A DNA stretch of 64,000 bases, taken from positions 1 through 64,000 of the forward strand of contig NZ_AFWE01000218.1 in NCBI RefSeq assembly GCF_000222585.1. The letters are read 5' to 3'. Source of the DNA: Vibrio scophthalmi LMG 19158 (lineage in GTDB: Bacteria; Pseudomonadota; Gammaproteobacteria; Enterobacterales; Vibrionaceae). The notes under the pieces are model-generated. The model worked only from the letters and a program-made list of their open reading frames with translations, searched no databases and had not been told where the DNA came from. The position numbers were made by a program, and so were the translations under genes. Position 1 is the first letter of the stretch. Each line of letters starts with the position of its first letter. Positions 39,406 to 47,582 of the stretch are shown here, piece by piece.

Positions 39406-40467
39406 CTAAGGCATCATGCTGCGTTTAAGCGTAAGATAAGCGTGAGAAACCAACGATTTTCCCTCCATACGAACAAATACATCCGGGGCTAATCCAGAGT
39501 TATCAATTGGCCCATACTGATACCACACTCGCTTCTGACTCGGGATCAAAACTTGATACCCGTCCCCCACTCCTATCGGATAAGTTACCGCCTCTCCATA
39601 ATCAAGCGCACCTTTAGTATGAGTGCCCATCACTGTGACGTGAGAGTTTGAACGGGCGGCAATCACGAACTCTTCTGCGGCATTCGCCACTTCATCATCA
39701 ATTAACAAATAGATGGTGTGTAAATTCGGTAGGATGAGGTCACTGTTTACCGTTGGCCATAAATACTCTATCCATGTATTTGGATATGCGTCCATTTGAT
39801 TGAGCAGCTTAGTATACATCGCATTGACCTTAGGTAACTGCACGGAGTCTACTTGTTCTAAGCGTTGTTGATAATGTGTTTTGTTAGCAGGTGATGCCAA
39901 AACATGCCAGCGCGAGAGGTATTCTTCGGAACCAATTAACGCCAACCATTGACGCATCGCAATAAAACTCTCACCTTGATTACCACGAACATCAATGATC
40001 ATCCCTTCCGCCGCGTGCAACTGCTGCCGATTTCGGTGGATAAATTCAGATAGGCTCTGCTGGGCGGAATCGTCAAACATCGGTAAACGGACATGTGCGA
40101 CGTCAGAGGACAACCAATCAATACTCGCTTGAGCGGCCTTTATTTCTGTCATCGCGATTTTTTTGTCTCGGTGTTGCTCAGCAGATTCAATGGGTAGAAT
40201 TTCTAAGTGTGGATCAGCAAAAATAGTCAGCCAATTGGACAGTTCAGCAAAACAATCTATCGCCGGGTTATATTGAATTCTTTCTCGTGTTCTTTCCTGT
40301 GCTAGCTCGACATCTTGACGAGCGACGTCGGCATAACCTGCATAATTCTCTTCAACTAATCGAGTTAACTCGCGGAACTCATGCTGACATGCAACTTGGG
40401 CCGAAATAGTATGACTAAAGGCCACACTAAGAGTGGATAATAACGTCAAGCCGAATATCTGCCGCAT
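39406..40467 (-). CDS. S41-peptidase-like secreted protein lacking the catalytic serine
   Basis: 353 residues with a signal peptide (about 1-23). The N-terminal helical domain resembles the tail-specific protease cap, with LTIFADPHLEIL (D-x-H). The S41 core has MIIDVRGNQGES and IYLLIDDEVANAAEEFVIAAR, then VTVMGTHTKGALDYGEA. Active S41 enzymes have S/T-A/T-x-E where this protein has Asn-Ala-Ala-Glu (AAT codon, minus strand 39684-39682). So the nucleophile appears replaced and the protein may be a binding or pseudo-protease form. Confidence 0.72.
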   Translation of the reverse strand: MRQIFGLTLLSTLSVAFSHTISAQVACQHEFRELTRLVEENYAGYADVARQDVELAQERTRERIQYNPAIDCFAELSNWLTIFADPHLEILPIESAEQHRDKKIAMTEIKAAQASIDWLSSDVAHVRLPMFDDSAQQSLSEFIHRNRQQLHAAEGMIIDVRGNQGESFIAMRQWLALIGSEEYLSRWHVLASPANKTHYQQRLEQVDSVQLPKVNAMYTKLLNQMDAYPNTWIEYLWPTVNSDLILPNLHTIYLLIDDEVANAAEEFVIAARSNSHVTVMGTHTKGALDYGEAVTYPIGVGDGYQVLIPSQKRVWYQYGPIDNSGLAPDVFVRMEGKSLVSHAYLTLKRSMMP

Positions 40468-40565
40468 TGGTTCCTCATGACTTTCGTTGATTGGTAAAAT
40501 ACATCGGATAAAGAGCAGCTTGAGTCATGCATCTCATTCAATTGAATACGCTAGTATTCTATAGC

Positions 40566-40595
40566 TATGCTTTTACTGATTATGCTTTTATTGAT
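40566..40595. repeat. Tandem duplication of 15 bp
   Basis: TATGCTTTTACTGAT (40566-40580) is followed directly by TATGCTTTTATTGAT (40581-40595), one substitution apart. Located in the 183-nt gap between the lipocalin and S41-like genes. Confidence 0.85.
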
Positions 40596-40650
40596 TAAAC
40601 ACATAACTCATCAGCACTCTCCGGCCTGATGACTCCACTTATTGTGTTAC

Positions 40651-41301
40651 TTATTGATCTTGTTTTACAAAAATTAACTCGTCTGTATCAAAGCCCAATG
40701 CGTGTGCTTTATGACGGAATTGATTCTTTAACTCTTCACTAACCGTTGGCGTTCGAGAGAGCAGCCAAAGATAGTCATAACTTGGGCCTGAAACAAACGC
40801 ATACTGATAGCCATCTTTATCCAGTTCAAAAATGACGTAAGAGCTATAAAAAGGCCCAAAGAAGGAAACTTGTAAGTAGCCTTGATCATCTTGATTAACA
40901 AAAAATGCCTGACCGCTAGCTTCGACCCATTCGCGCTCATCAGGATCATAACCACGATTTCTTACCGATATTCCGCCATTGGGTAGCTTAAGATAGTCTG
41001 CTGAAACCTGCTCAAGCCCTTCTTCAAAGGAATGATCAAGACGTGCGATCTCATACCAAGTCCCTAAATAGCGATTGAGATCAAAGTCATCAACCGGCTT
41101 AACCGTATCTGGCATACCCAAACATCCATTAAGTAATGACAGACTGACCAGAGCAAGAATCCACTTTATTGATTTTTCACAGTAACTAAATAGCCTAGAT
41201 GATACTTCATTAAACAAGACCAAGTGAAATAACTCCCTATACCACACTAAGTCGTCATCGTAATTGCGACGATGATGCCGACTAAACGATGAACTAAACA
41301 A
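40651..41301 (-). CDS. Lipocalin, Blc/VlpA type; start uncertain
   Basis: The frame runs 216 residues from an ATG at 41301, but the Blc-like part begins at the codon at 41169-41167: KWILALVSLSLLNGC, a lipoprotein signal with lipobox LLNGC. Then comes the lipocalin domain (VDDFDLNRYLGTWYEIARLDHSFEEGLEQV, and the GPSYDYLWLLSRTP motif). From that codon the protein has 172 residues, as expected (E. coli Blc 177). That codon is ATA, where homologues start with Met. So either ATA or an upstream TTG is used, the long form with a buried signal is made, or the start was lost. Family role: outer-membrane lipocalin binding lipids or lysophospholipids. Confidence 0.75.
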   Translation of the reverse strand: MFSSSFSRHHRRNYDDDLVWYRELFHLVLFNEVSSRLFSYCEKSIKWILALVSLSLLNGCLGMPDTVKPVDDFDLNRYLGTWYEIARLDHSFEEGLEQVSADYLKLPNGGISVRNRGYDPDEREWVEASGQAFFVNQDDQGYLQVSFFGPFYSSYVIFELDKDGYQYAFVSGPSYDYLWLLSRTPTVSEELKNQFRHKAHALGFDTDELIFVKQDQ

Positions 41302-41534
41302 CTAACCGTCCTACACGTATTGGTTACTATCAAGCGTTAAGCAAATGAAAGCCATTGTTAAGTTTGGAATTTGCCGCCCAACAGCGCAAAATGAGAGATG
41401 GCTTAAATTATCGTCCACGACTATTGGTTATTTGGTGACTAATTTTGCTTCTAAGTCGATTTATTAAATATCGCTCTTCTCCTTCAAAAGAGAGTTAATT
41501 TGAAGTACAAGTTACCGAAAACGAAAGAATTCCA

Positions 41535-41561
41535 ATAAGAAAAGGGGCACGAAGCCCCTTT
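41535..41561 (-). terminator. Terminator of the pha operon
   Basis: AAAGGGGC (41541-41548), loop ACGAA, GCCCCTTT (41554-41561). On the minus strand the stem is followed by TTTTCTTATT. It ends phaC. Confidence 0.85.
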
Positions 41562-41608
41562 AAGATCAAACATAGATGTTGACGATCGTTTATCAACAAC
41601 CGTGCCGA

Positions 41609-43393
41609 TTAGGCCATTTCTTCCTGCTCAATCGGCAACACTTGTTTTACATACTGGCCCGGGGCTTTTTCTATCGCCGGGAATTGTTCATTCCCTTGCG
41701 GATAAGGCTCTACCTGTTCGTCAGGATTAAAACCTAATAGCCATTCATGCCAATGATTCCACCAAGAACCTTCATGATGATCGGCATTAGCCAGCCACTC
41801 TTCTGCGTTCTCATCAAGGCTATCATTCGTCCAGTAACCATACTTGTTTTTGGCCGGATGGTTGACGATTCCTGCAATGTGTCCAGACTCACCAAGAACG
41901 AAAGTTTTGTTACCGCCCACATTGAGCGCACCACGGTATGTCCCTTGCCAAAGAGCAATATGATCTTCTTTTGCTGAAATAAAATAGCTTGGGATTTTGA
42001 TCTTATCCAAATCAATCCACACACCACCAATCTTGACCCCTTTGTCTTGAACCAGCTTGTTTTCAAGATAAAGTTCACGCAACATAAAGTTGTGTGTTGG
42101 CGCGGCAACATTGGTGCTATCGCTATTCCAGTACAACAAATCAAAATCTACCGGACTGACCCCTTTTAGATAGTTGTCAACGTAGTAATTCCAGTACAGA
42201 CTGTTCTCACGAAGTAAGCTGAACGTTACGCTCAATGAACGTCCATCCATATAGCCTTTCGCGTTATTCTGAACTTCAATTGCGTTAATTACTGACTCAT
42301 TAATGTATGCGCCAACTTCTCCAGGCTGAGCAAAATCAAGTAACGTAGTAAAGAAGCTGGCACTCTTAATACGTTTTTTCATTCGCTTCGCGGCGTAGTA
42401 AGCAATGGTCGACGCGAGTACCGTGCCACCAATACAATAACCAGCTGCGTTAATTTGCGATTGCCCCGTAATATCCTCGATCGCTGATACGGCTTTAGCG
42501 ACCCCTTCTGTTACGTAATCACCAAACTCAACTTTATGTTGTGCTTGCCCTGGGTTACGCCACGAGATCATAAATACACTATGCCCCTGCTCTAAGAGCC
42601 AACGAACCATTGAGTTCTTTTCACGGAGATCTAGGATGTAGTATTTATTCACGAAAGGAGGAACGATGAGGAGCGGTGTCGCATGCACTTGTTTAGTCAG
42701 TGGACGGTACTGGATTAGCTCAAAAAGATCATTTCGATAAACGACATCCCCTTGAGTGTTGGCTACATCATCACCAAGACGGAAAGCGTTATTGTTGGTC
42801 ATACGGACCTTCAATATGTCTGCACTCGAGTCTAAGTCATGCTTAAATTGATCCAAGCCAGCAAGCAGATTTTCGCCGTTTTGTTCAATTGTCAGTTTAA
42901 GTAGGTCAGGATTGGTCGCGATGAAATTGCTCGGTGACATTGCATTGAGGGCTTGTCTGGAAAAGAACGTTAGACGTTCTTTGGCTTTTTCATCCACGCC
43001 TTCGACGCTATCGATGGTTTCTAAATATGTTTTGCTGAACAGTAGATATGACTGTTTAATGAAGTTGAAAACCAACTCATTTTGCCAACTTTCACTACTG
43101 AAGCGCTTGTCGCCTTTCTCTGCCGCCACGATAGATTCCGTGTTGCCAGTCAACGCCACACTTTGCCAGATTTCAAGCTGCTGCTTCCACCATTTCGCTT
43201 GAATTTCGAGCAAAACCGTCGGTTGATTTGCAGCATTTTCTAACAATTTTGCCGTGTCTTCGAAGTTAACTTCTTGCATGGCTTTATTAAGCGGCGTATT
43301 TGCGGACGCCCTGTTTAGTTCGAGATCTTTCCACCACTGTTGATTGGATTCCTGGAGCTTCACAAGGTAGTCCGAAAAGAAGTGTTGAAACAT
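41609..43393 (-). CDS. phaC: Poly-beta-hydroxybutyrate synthase, class I PhaC
   Basis: 594 residues (class I enzymes are usually about 590). Polymerises 3-hydroxyacyl-CoA into polyester granules. The nucleophile is Cys320 in the lipase-box-like GYCIGG; the histidine is in FVLGESGHIAGIVNHP, with an aspartate in the SAKEDHIALW segment. The N-terminal ~190 residues are the variable helical region. Last gene of phaB-phaA-phaP-phaC, downstream of an internal terminator. Confidence 0.95.
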   Translation of the reverse strand: MFQHFFSDYLVKLQESNQQWWKDLELNRASANTPLNKAMQEVNFEDTAKLLENAANQPTVLLEIQAKWWKQQLEIWQSVALTGNTESIVAAEKGDKRFSSESWQNELVFNFIKQSYLLFSKTYLETIDSVEGVDEKAKERLTFFSRQALNAMSPSNFIATNPDLLKLTIEQNGENLLAGLDQFKHDLDSSADILKVRMTNNNAFRLGDDVANTQGDVVYRNDLFELIQYRPLTKQVHATPLLIVPPFVNKYYILDLREKNSMVRWLLEQGHSVFMISWRNPGQAQHKVEFGDYVTEGVAKAVSAIEDITGQSQINAAGYCIGGTVLASTIAYYAAKRMKKRIKSASFFTTLLDFAQPGEVGAYINESVINAIEVQNNAKGYMDGRSLSVTFSLLRENSLYWNYYVDNYLKGVSPVDFDLLYWNSDSTNVAAPTHNFMLRELYLENKLVQDKGVKIGGVWIDLDKIKIPSYFISAKEDHIALWQGTYRGALNVGGNKTFVLGESGHIAGIVNHPAKNKYGYWTNDSLDENAEEWLANADHHEGSWWNHWHEWLLGFNPDEQVEPYPQGNEQFPAIEKAPGQYVKQVLPIEQEEMA

Positions 43394-43413
43394 AATGCAA
43401 CTCCTATGATCGG

Positions 43414-43441
43414 AAAAAGCCGCCTTAATCGATAAGGCGGC
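43414..43441 (-). terminator. Internal terminator between phaP and phaC
   Basis: GCCGCCTTA (43419-43427), loop ATCGA, TAAGGCGGC (43433-43441). On the minus strand the stem is followed by TTTTT. It should let most transcripts end after the phasin gene. Confidence 0.88.
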
Positions 43442-43452
43442 AAAGTCAGTGG

Positions 43453-43800
43453 TTATGCTGGAGTCACTGTCTTAAGGTTTTCCGAAGTGAGTTGCTCAAC
43501 ATCATCTTTAAACTCTTGAGCAATTGATTGAAGCTTAGTGCTGTCATTAGTCATTTGCTGAGAGAGCTTAGATAATACATTAAGCTGCTGGCTATTGAAT
43601 GCCGTTAGAGACGTCACATCTCTTACTTCACCCGCTGCTTTCATCTGCGTTAGGCCCATTTCGCTGTAAGTGCGAATAGCATTCAGTTGAAGCTCCGTAA
43701 GAACTTCCACATTCTTAGTGACAAGCTTATTGAATTTTACGTACGGCTCTAGGGTTTTTTCAGTTTGATCGCTAAAGTTTTTGAAAAAGTCTGTATACAT
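43453..43800 (-). CDS. phaP: Phasin family granule protein
   Basis: 115 residues from the ATG at 43800 (MYTDFFKNFSDQTEKTLEPYVKFNKLVTKNVEVL), preceded by AGGAGTG. An open frame continues 33 codons further upstream but overlaps phaA. Almost entirely amphipathic helix, the phasin pattern. It coats polyhydroxyalkanoate granules and limits their size. It lies between phaA and phaC; the terminator right after it favours making more phasin than synthase, as structural granule proteins require. Confidence 0.9.
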   Translation of the reverse strand: MYTDFFKNFSDQTEKTLEPYVKFNKLVTKNVEVLTELQLNAIRTYSEMGLTQMKAAGEVRDVTSLTAFNSQQLNVLSKLSQQMTNDSTKLQSIAQEFKDDVEQLTSENLKTVTPA

Positions 43801-43825
43801 GACTAACACTCCTAAGTGATTGATA

Positions 43826-45040
43826 TTAATTCCATTTGATTGATTTAACGATGACAGCGGTACCCATACCTCCGCCAACACATAGAGATGCAACGCCATA
43901 CTGGCCGTTACTTCGATTTAATTCATGAATCAGTGATACTAAAATTCGATTGCCCGATGCCCCCAAAGGATGACCAAGCGCAATAGCGCCACCATTAGGA
44001 TTTGCTTTGTCAAGGATGCTGTTGACCGGGACGTTATGCTCTTCGGCAAGGCGATGAATAACCCCCAACGCTTGCGCAGCAAAGGCTTCGTTCAATTCAT
44101 AGCAATCAATGTCATCTGTCGCTAACTCTGCTTTGGTAAGAGCTTTTGTGACTGCCGGAACAGGGCCTAAGCCCATAATTTTCGGATCTAAGCCAGCTTG
44201 AGCATAGCTCACGACTTCTGCAAGAGGCTTTAGGTTGTGTTGCTTAACAGCACTTTCACTCGCAAGAATCACTGCACTCGCACCATCATTAAGACCCGAC
44301 GCATTGCCTGCCGTAACCGAACCTTCTTTATCAAAAGCAGGTCTGAGTTTTTGTAAACTCTCTAGCGTCGCGTTTGCTTTCGGATATTCATCAGTATCGA
44401 ATACTAGCGTCTCACGACGAACCTTGACTTCAACCGGTGCGATCTCTGCTTTAAAGTTCCCACCTTCAATCGCCGCAACCGCCTTCATCTGACTGGCCAA
44501 GGCATATTGATCTTGCTGCTCACGCGTAATACCGACTTCTTTGGCGACATTTTCTGCCGTCACACCCATATGGTATTGATTAAACACATCCGTGAGGCCA
44601 TCGTTAATAAGCAAATCCGTCAGAGCCATATTTCCCATCTTATGACCATCTCGGATTTGGCTTGGCACGATGAATGGGATTTGAGACATCACTTCAACTC
44701 CAGCGGCGACGATGATGTCACCATCCCCAGAGCGAATATGGCTGATCGCATCCATCACGGTTTTCATGCCACTCCCACACACCATGTTTAGGGTGTATGC
44801 AGGTGTCGTTTCAGGAATGCCTGCAAACATAGCGGCTTGGCGACCAACACTCATGCCCTGGCCTGCACCAATAACGTTACCGACGATAACTTCATCGATG
44901 AATTCATTATTAATCTGGCTCTGTTCCAGTGCTGCTTTAATCGCTACTGCTGCAAGATTTCCCGCATCTGTGTTTTTTAGCGCCCCACCGAAAGAGCCAA
45001 TTGCGGTACGTTTTGCCGCAACGATATAGACTTTTTCCAT
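43826..45040 (-). CDS. phaA: Acetyl-CoA acetyltransferase (beta-ketothiolase) PhaA
   Basis: 404 residues from the ATG at 45040 with AAGGAGTATTG in front. Condenses two acetyl-CoA to acetoacetyl-CoA. Thiolase motifs: nucleophilic Cys88 (LNMVCGSGMK), NASGLNDGASAVI, GHPLGASG with the catalytic His, and C-terminal CVGGGMGTAV with the second Cys. The neighbours phaB and phaP/phaC assign it to polymer synthesis rather than fatty acid breakdown. It begins 15 nt after phaB. Confidence 0.94.
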   Translation of the reverse strand: MEKVYIVAAKRTAIGSFGGALKNTDAGNLAAVAIKAALEQSQINNEFIDEVIVGNVIGAGQGMSVGRQAAMFAGIPETTPAYTLNMVCGSGMKTVMDAISHIRSGDGDIIVAAGVEVMSQIPFIVPSQIRDGHKMGNMALTDLLINDGLTDVFNQYHMGVTAENVAKEVGITREQQDQYALASQMKAVAAIEGGNFKAEIAPVEVKVRRETLVFDTDEYPKANATLESLQKLRPAFDKEGSVTAGNASGLNDGASAVILASESAVKQHNLKPLAEVVSYAQAGLDPKIMGLGPVPAVTKALTKAELATDDIDCYELNEAFAAQALGVIHRLAEEHNVPVNSILDKANPNGGAIALGHPLGASGNRILVSLIHELNRSNGQYGVASLCVGGGMGTAVIVKSIKWN

Positions 45041-45055
45041 TATCAATACTCCTTG

Positions 45056-45796
45056 TTATTGCATATGCAAGCCGCCATTTACCGACAAGGTTTCCCCTGT
45101 GATATAGGCACCTGCGTCACTAACAAGGAAGCTAACGGCTTGAGCAATCTCCTCAGGCTCAGCCAAACGACTCATTGGGATTTGGTTCTTGATAAACTCC
45201 AGCGCCTCAGGCTTCATCATTTCAACCATAGGTGTCATCGTGTAACCAGGTGCGACAACATTAACCGTCACGCCACTACGAGCACCTTCGGCAGCAAGCG
45301 CTTTACTGAAACCGATCATGCCGGCCTTCGCTGCACTGTAGTTAGTTTGGCCGAACTGACCTTTGATTCCGTTAACCGAAGAGATATTCACAACACGCCC
45401 ACCACCCTTTTCACACATTGCGGCAAACAGAGGTTGAGTAACATTGAAAACACTATTTAGGTTAGTCTCGATAACTTCTTTCCAAGCATCCGCGGTCATT
45501 TTTTTAAACACGCCATCGCGTGTAATGCCTGCGTTATTGATCACGACGTCAATCGTTCCCTCTTCAGTCAGCAACGTCGCAAGACGGTCGGCACACTCTG
45601 CAGTATTGGTCACGTCTAGTTCAAACAGACGTACCTGATCTTCTGTAAAGTGTTTTTCTGCAAACCATTTTTGCGCACATCCCAACTTGCCCGTGTAATA
45701 AGTCGCAATTACACGGTAGCCATCAGCGACCAGTTGTGAGGAAATAGCAGATCCAATTCCGCCTTTAGATCCTGTGATCAAAGCGATCTTTTTCAT
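45056..45796 (-). CDS. phaB: Acetoacetyl-CoA reductase PhaB
   Basis: 246 residues from the ATG at 45796 with GGAGTCTATTG in front. A short-chain dehydrogenase: nucleotide motif GSKGGIGSAI (8-17), NNAGITRDGVF, catalytic Ser in NISSVNG and YSAAKAG Tyr-x-x-x-Lys. Reduces acetoacetyl-CoA with NADPH to (R)-3-hydroxybutyryl-CoA, the PhaC substrate. First gene of the phaB-phaA-phaP-phaC operon. Its promoter lies in the AT-rich 45797-46350 region and is not identifiable by eye. Confidence 0.94.
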   Translation of the reverse strand: MKKIALITGSKGGIGSAISSQLVADGYRVIATYYTGKLGCAQKWFAEKHFTEDQVRLFELDVTNTAECADRLATLLTEEGTIDVVINNAGITRDGVFKKMTADAWKEVIETNLNSVFNVTQPLFAAMCEKGGGRVVNISSVNGIKGQFGQTNYSAAKAGMIGFSKALAAEGARSGVTVNVVAPGYTMTPMVEMMKPEALEFIKNQIPMSRLAEPEEIAQAVSFLVSDAGAYITGETLSVNGGLHMQ

Positions 45797-46361
45797 CAAT
45801 AGACTCCATTCTTAACAGCAAGGTAAATAGACAAAACTATTTTCAAATATCAAACATTTAATTAGTTCAACAGGTGAATTTGTCATCCAGTCAATATCTA
45901 TGCATCGACTTGTTCTATTAATTAAAACTAATCCGGAATTATGACACTTCAAATAAATCGCAATATTATTTACATAAAGTTGAGGAAGATCCCATAAGGA
46001 ATGAAATGTTGTATTACTGTTAAATTGATTTATGCCATTGATTTACAATAACTATTTAAATGTCAGATTTGTAATTTGTTCTACAAGCACTTGAATAGCC
46101 AATGATTTATGATTTTCCATTTTGTTTTCATTAAATAATATCAATAACTTACAAAATGACCGCTATTTGATAGAAATATTAAATAAATAATATAAACAAT
46201 AAAGCTCGATTTAGACTTTAGTCGCACCATTTAAATAACATTAATATCAACAAAAGCAGCAAATCCATATATTTAATGGATTTTTAATCGCAATATATCT
46301 ATTCGACGAAAGTCGCAACCAAAAGAAATACCATAAAAATAAATGGCAGGGTGAAAGGTAC
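45797..46361. other. AT-rich intergenic region upstream of phaB
   Basis: 565 nt, strongly AT-rich, no convincing ORF. It contains a weak plus-strand hairpin AAATCCAT...ATGGATTT followed by TT (46261-46285) and a CGAC-GAAA-GTCG tetraloop-type hairpin near 46303-46314. It likely carries the phaB promoter and leader. Confidence 0.5.
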
Positions 46362-46388
46362 AAAAAACCCAGCAACATGTGCTGGGTT
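46362..46388 (-). terminator. Intrinsic terminator with no protein gene upstream
   Basis: AACCCAGCA (46366-46374), loop ACATG, TGCTGGGTT (46380-46388), a perfect 9-bp stem. On the minus strand six T follow (A-run 46362-46367). On the plus strand the tail is GGCAAAAA, so only minus-strand transcripts are ended. Confidence 0.88.
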
Positions 46389-46574
46389 GGCAAAAACAAA
46401 TCAATTATTCCTTGGCAGTGGATTGATTCGAGTGGTAGTGACCTACGACGTAAACAATGATCAAACCCACATTTTATATGTAAGGCTCTCTTTGTTGCCT
46501 AGTCCACCTAGCCAAATAAACATTTCAAATCAGTAAGACACAAGCACAACATTCACTACCCGCCTCTTCTTAGA
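46362..46574 (-). ncRNA. Candidate structured regulatory RNA between phaB and tetR
   Basis: No convincing ORF covers this stretch. On the minus strand there is a sigma54-like promoter at 46600-46585, giving an inferred start near 46574, and an intrinsic terminator near 46362-46388. Between them, GGTAGTGA (minus strand, 46560-46553) can pair with TCACTACC (46441-46434), and AATCAAT/ATTGATT (46428-46422 and 46405-46399) form a second stem. The RNA contains UUGGCUAGGUG (46515-46505), an exact complement of CACCTAGCCAA, which I recall as part of the conserved Qrr sRNA core. About 213 nt. The promoter and boundaries are predictions. Confidence 0.5.
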
Positions 46575-46584
46575 CTAAGAATCG

Positions 46585-46600
46585 AACAAATATAGTGCCA
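46585..46600 (-). promoter_or_regulatory. Sigma54-like promoter of the candidate RNA
   Basis: Minus strand TGGCACTATATTTGTT matches 10 of 12 defined positions of TGGCACGNNNNTTGCW with exact spacing. The -12 dinucleotide is GT rather than GC, which weakens the call. Confidence 0.5.
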
Positions 46601-46690
46601 TTTTTACAGCTGAAGTCAGCTTGTTACTCATGGGGAACTCACCCTTACTACACAGTTGTGCAGTATATTTAATTTTATTTTGAGATCAAC

Positions 46691-46716
46691 GTTTATTTTC
46701 CACGTGGTCAATAAAC
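46691..46716. promoter_or_regulatory. 26-bp dyad, probable TetR-family operator
   Basis: Arms GTTTATT (46691-46697) and AATAAAC (46710-46716) flank a central CCACGTGG (46700-46707), with two mismatched bases on each side. It ends 67 bp before the tetR ATG and lies between tetR and the candidate RNA promoter. Size and symmetry fit a TetR-dimer site; which regulator binds is inference. Confidence 0.6.
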
Positions 46717-46783
46717 TAATCTTAATGAAATCTTAGAGAATTTCTGGTAAAAGTACGCGGTTAGTTAGGGTTGGTAATTACGA

Positions 46784-47551
46784 ATGACCGAAAGAAAACA
46801 AGGGCGTCGAAGTGCACAAGACGCTGAGAACACCAAACGACAAATTATGATGGTTGCGGCCGATATGTTTTGTACACTCGGCTATGAAAGAGTGTCGCTG
46901 CGCAATATCAGTGAGCAAGCTGGCGTTTCACACAGTTTGATCCGCCACCACTTTGGCAGTAAAGAAAAAATTTGGCATGCCATTAGTGATGAACTGCATA
47001 AGTTTATGGGTAGTTATCTACATACCATCATCGATAACCTACCGAATCAAGCACCCGCTAATGAACGGCTTTATCTGTTTTCAGTTCGTTTACTCGCACA
47101 TATGTTGATGTTTAAACAACCAATACAGCTCATCGCTGATGCCGTGCGTCAAGAAGATGCCTTATTTGACTACTTTATAGACCGTTCTGGCCAATTAGAA
47201 GCGCTGGTGAATAATATGGCCGAAGAATACAACCATTCGTTCCCGGAAACGCCGGTGAAAGTATGGGAAATAAAGTGGCAAATGATCATGTATGCGCATG
47301 GGGCTGCCAGCCTAACACCTTTTTTAAGTGAAACTTGGTCAGATGAAACTGATGACATCAATCAATGCCTACTCAATCACTGGCAGATGTTTAATCAAAT
47401 CACCGCCACGCGCTTCCAAATCGCACCAGATAAGCGCTTAAACCCTGTAAGTGTCGCTGATTTGATTTACCCAACTGAATGCTTCGATCCTGCACAAGTG
47501 ATCAAGGGTTGCGACAGGCAAGAGAACAGTACTGATAGCGGCGAAGAATAG
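46784..47551 (+). CDS. TetR family transcriptional regulator
   Basis: 255 residues, longer than most TetR proteins (~200). The N-terminal DNA-binding domain (about 15-65) has ILMVAADMFCTLGYERVSLRNISEQAGVSHSLIRHHFGSKEKIW-type sequence with the HTH at 35-60. The remainder is a helical ligand-binding domain of unknown specificity, with an extended tail. It lies between the T6SS cluster and the pha operon, divergent from pha and convergent with tssM. The large dyad upstream suggests autoregulation. The regulated genes and ligand are unknown. Confidence 0.88.
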   Translation: MTERKQGRRSAQDAENTKRQIMMVAADMFCTLGYERVSLRNISEQAGVSHSLIRHHFGSKEKIWHAISDELHKFMGSYLHTIIDNLPNQAPANERLYLFSVRLLAHMLMFKQPIQLIADAVRQEDALFDYFIDRSGQLEALVNNMAEEYNHSFPETPVKVWEIKWQMIMYAHGAASLTPFLSETWSDETDDINQCLLNHWQMFNQITATRFQIAPDKRLNPVSVADLIYPTECFDPAQVIKGCDRQENSTDSGEE

Positions 47552-47582
47552 CGTATTACTGACCCGATTATTGCCAAACGTC

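Noticed and set aside
43801-43899. 33-codon N-terminal extension of the phasin
   Set aside because: It overlaps phaA and does not look like phasin; the ATG at 43800 has AGGAGTG in front.
45053-45460. 135-codon plus-strand ORF antisense to phaB
   Set aside because: Overlaps the well-supported phaB gene; histidine- and cysteine-rich shadow composition.
46351-46536. 61-codon plus-strand ORF in the phaB-tetR gap
   Set aside because: Composition is not protein-like, no ribosome binding site, and it runs antisense to the better-supported minus-strand RNA and its terminator.
46501-46560. Plus-strand Qrr-like gene suggested by CACCTAGCCAA
   Set aside because: Only 11 nt match; the following bases differ from the Qrr core, and no plus-strand terminator or correctly spaced sigma54 promoter is present.
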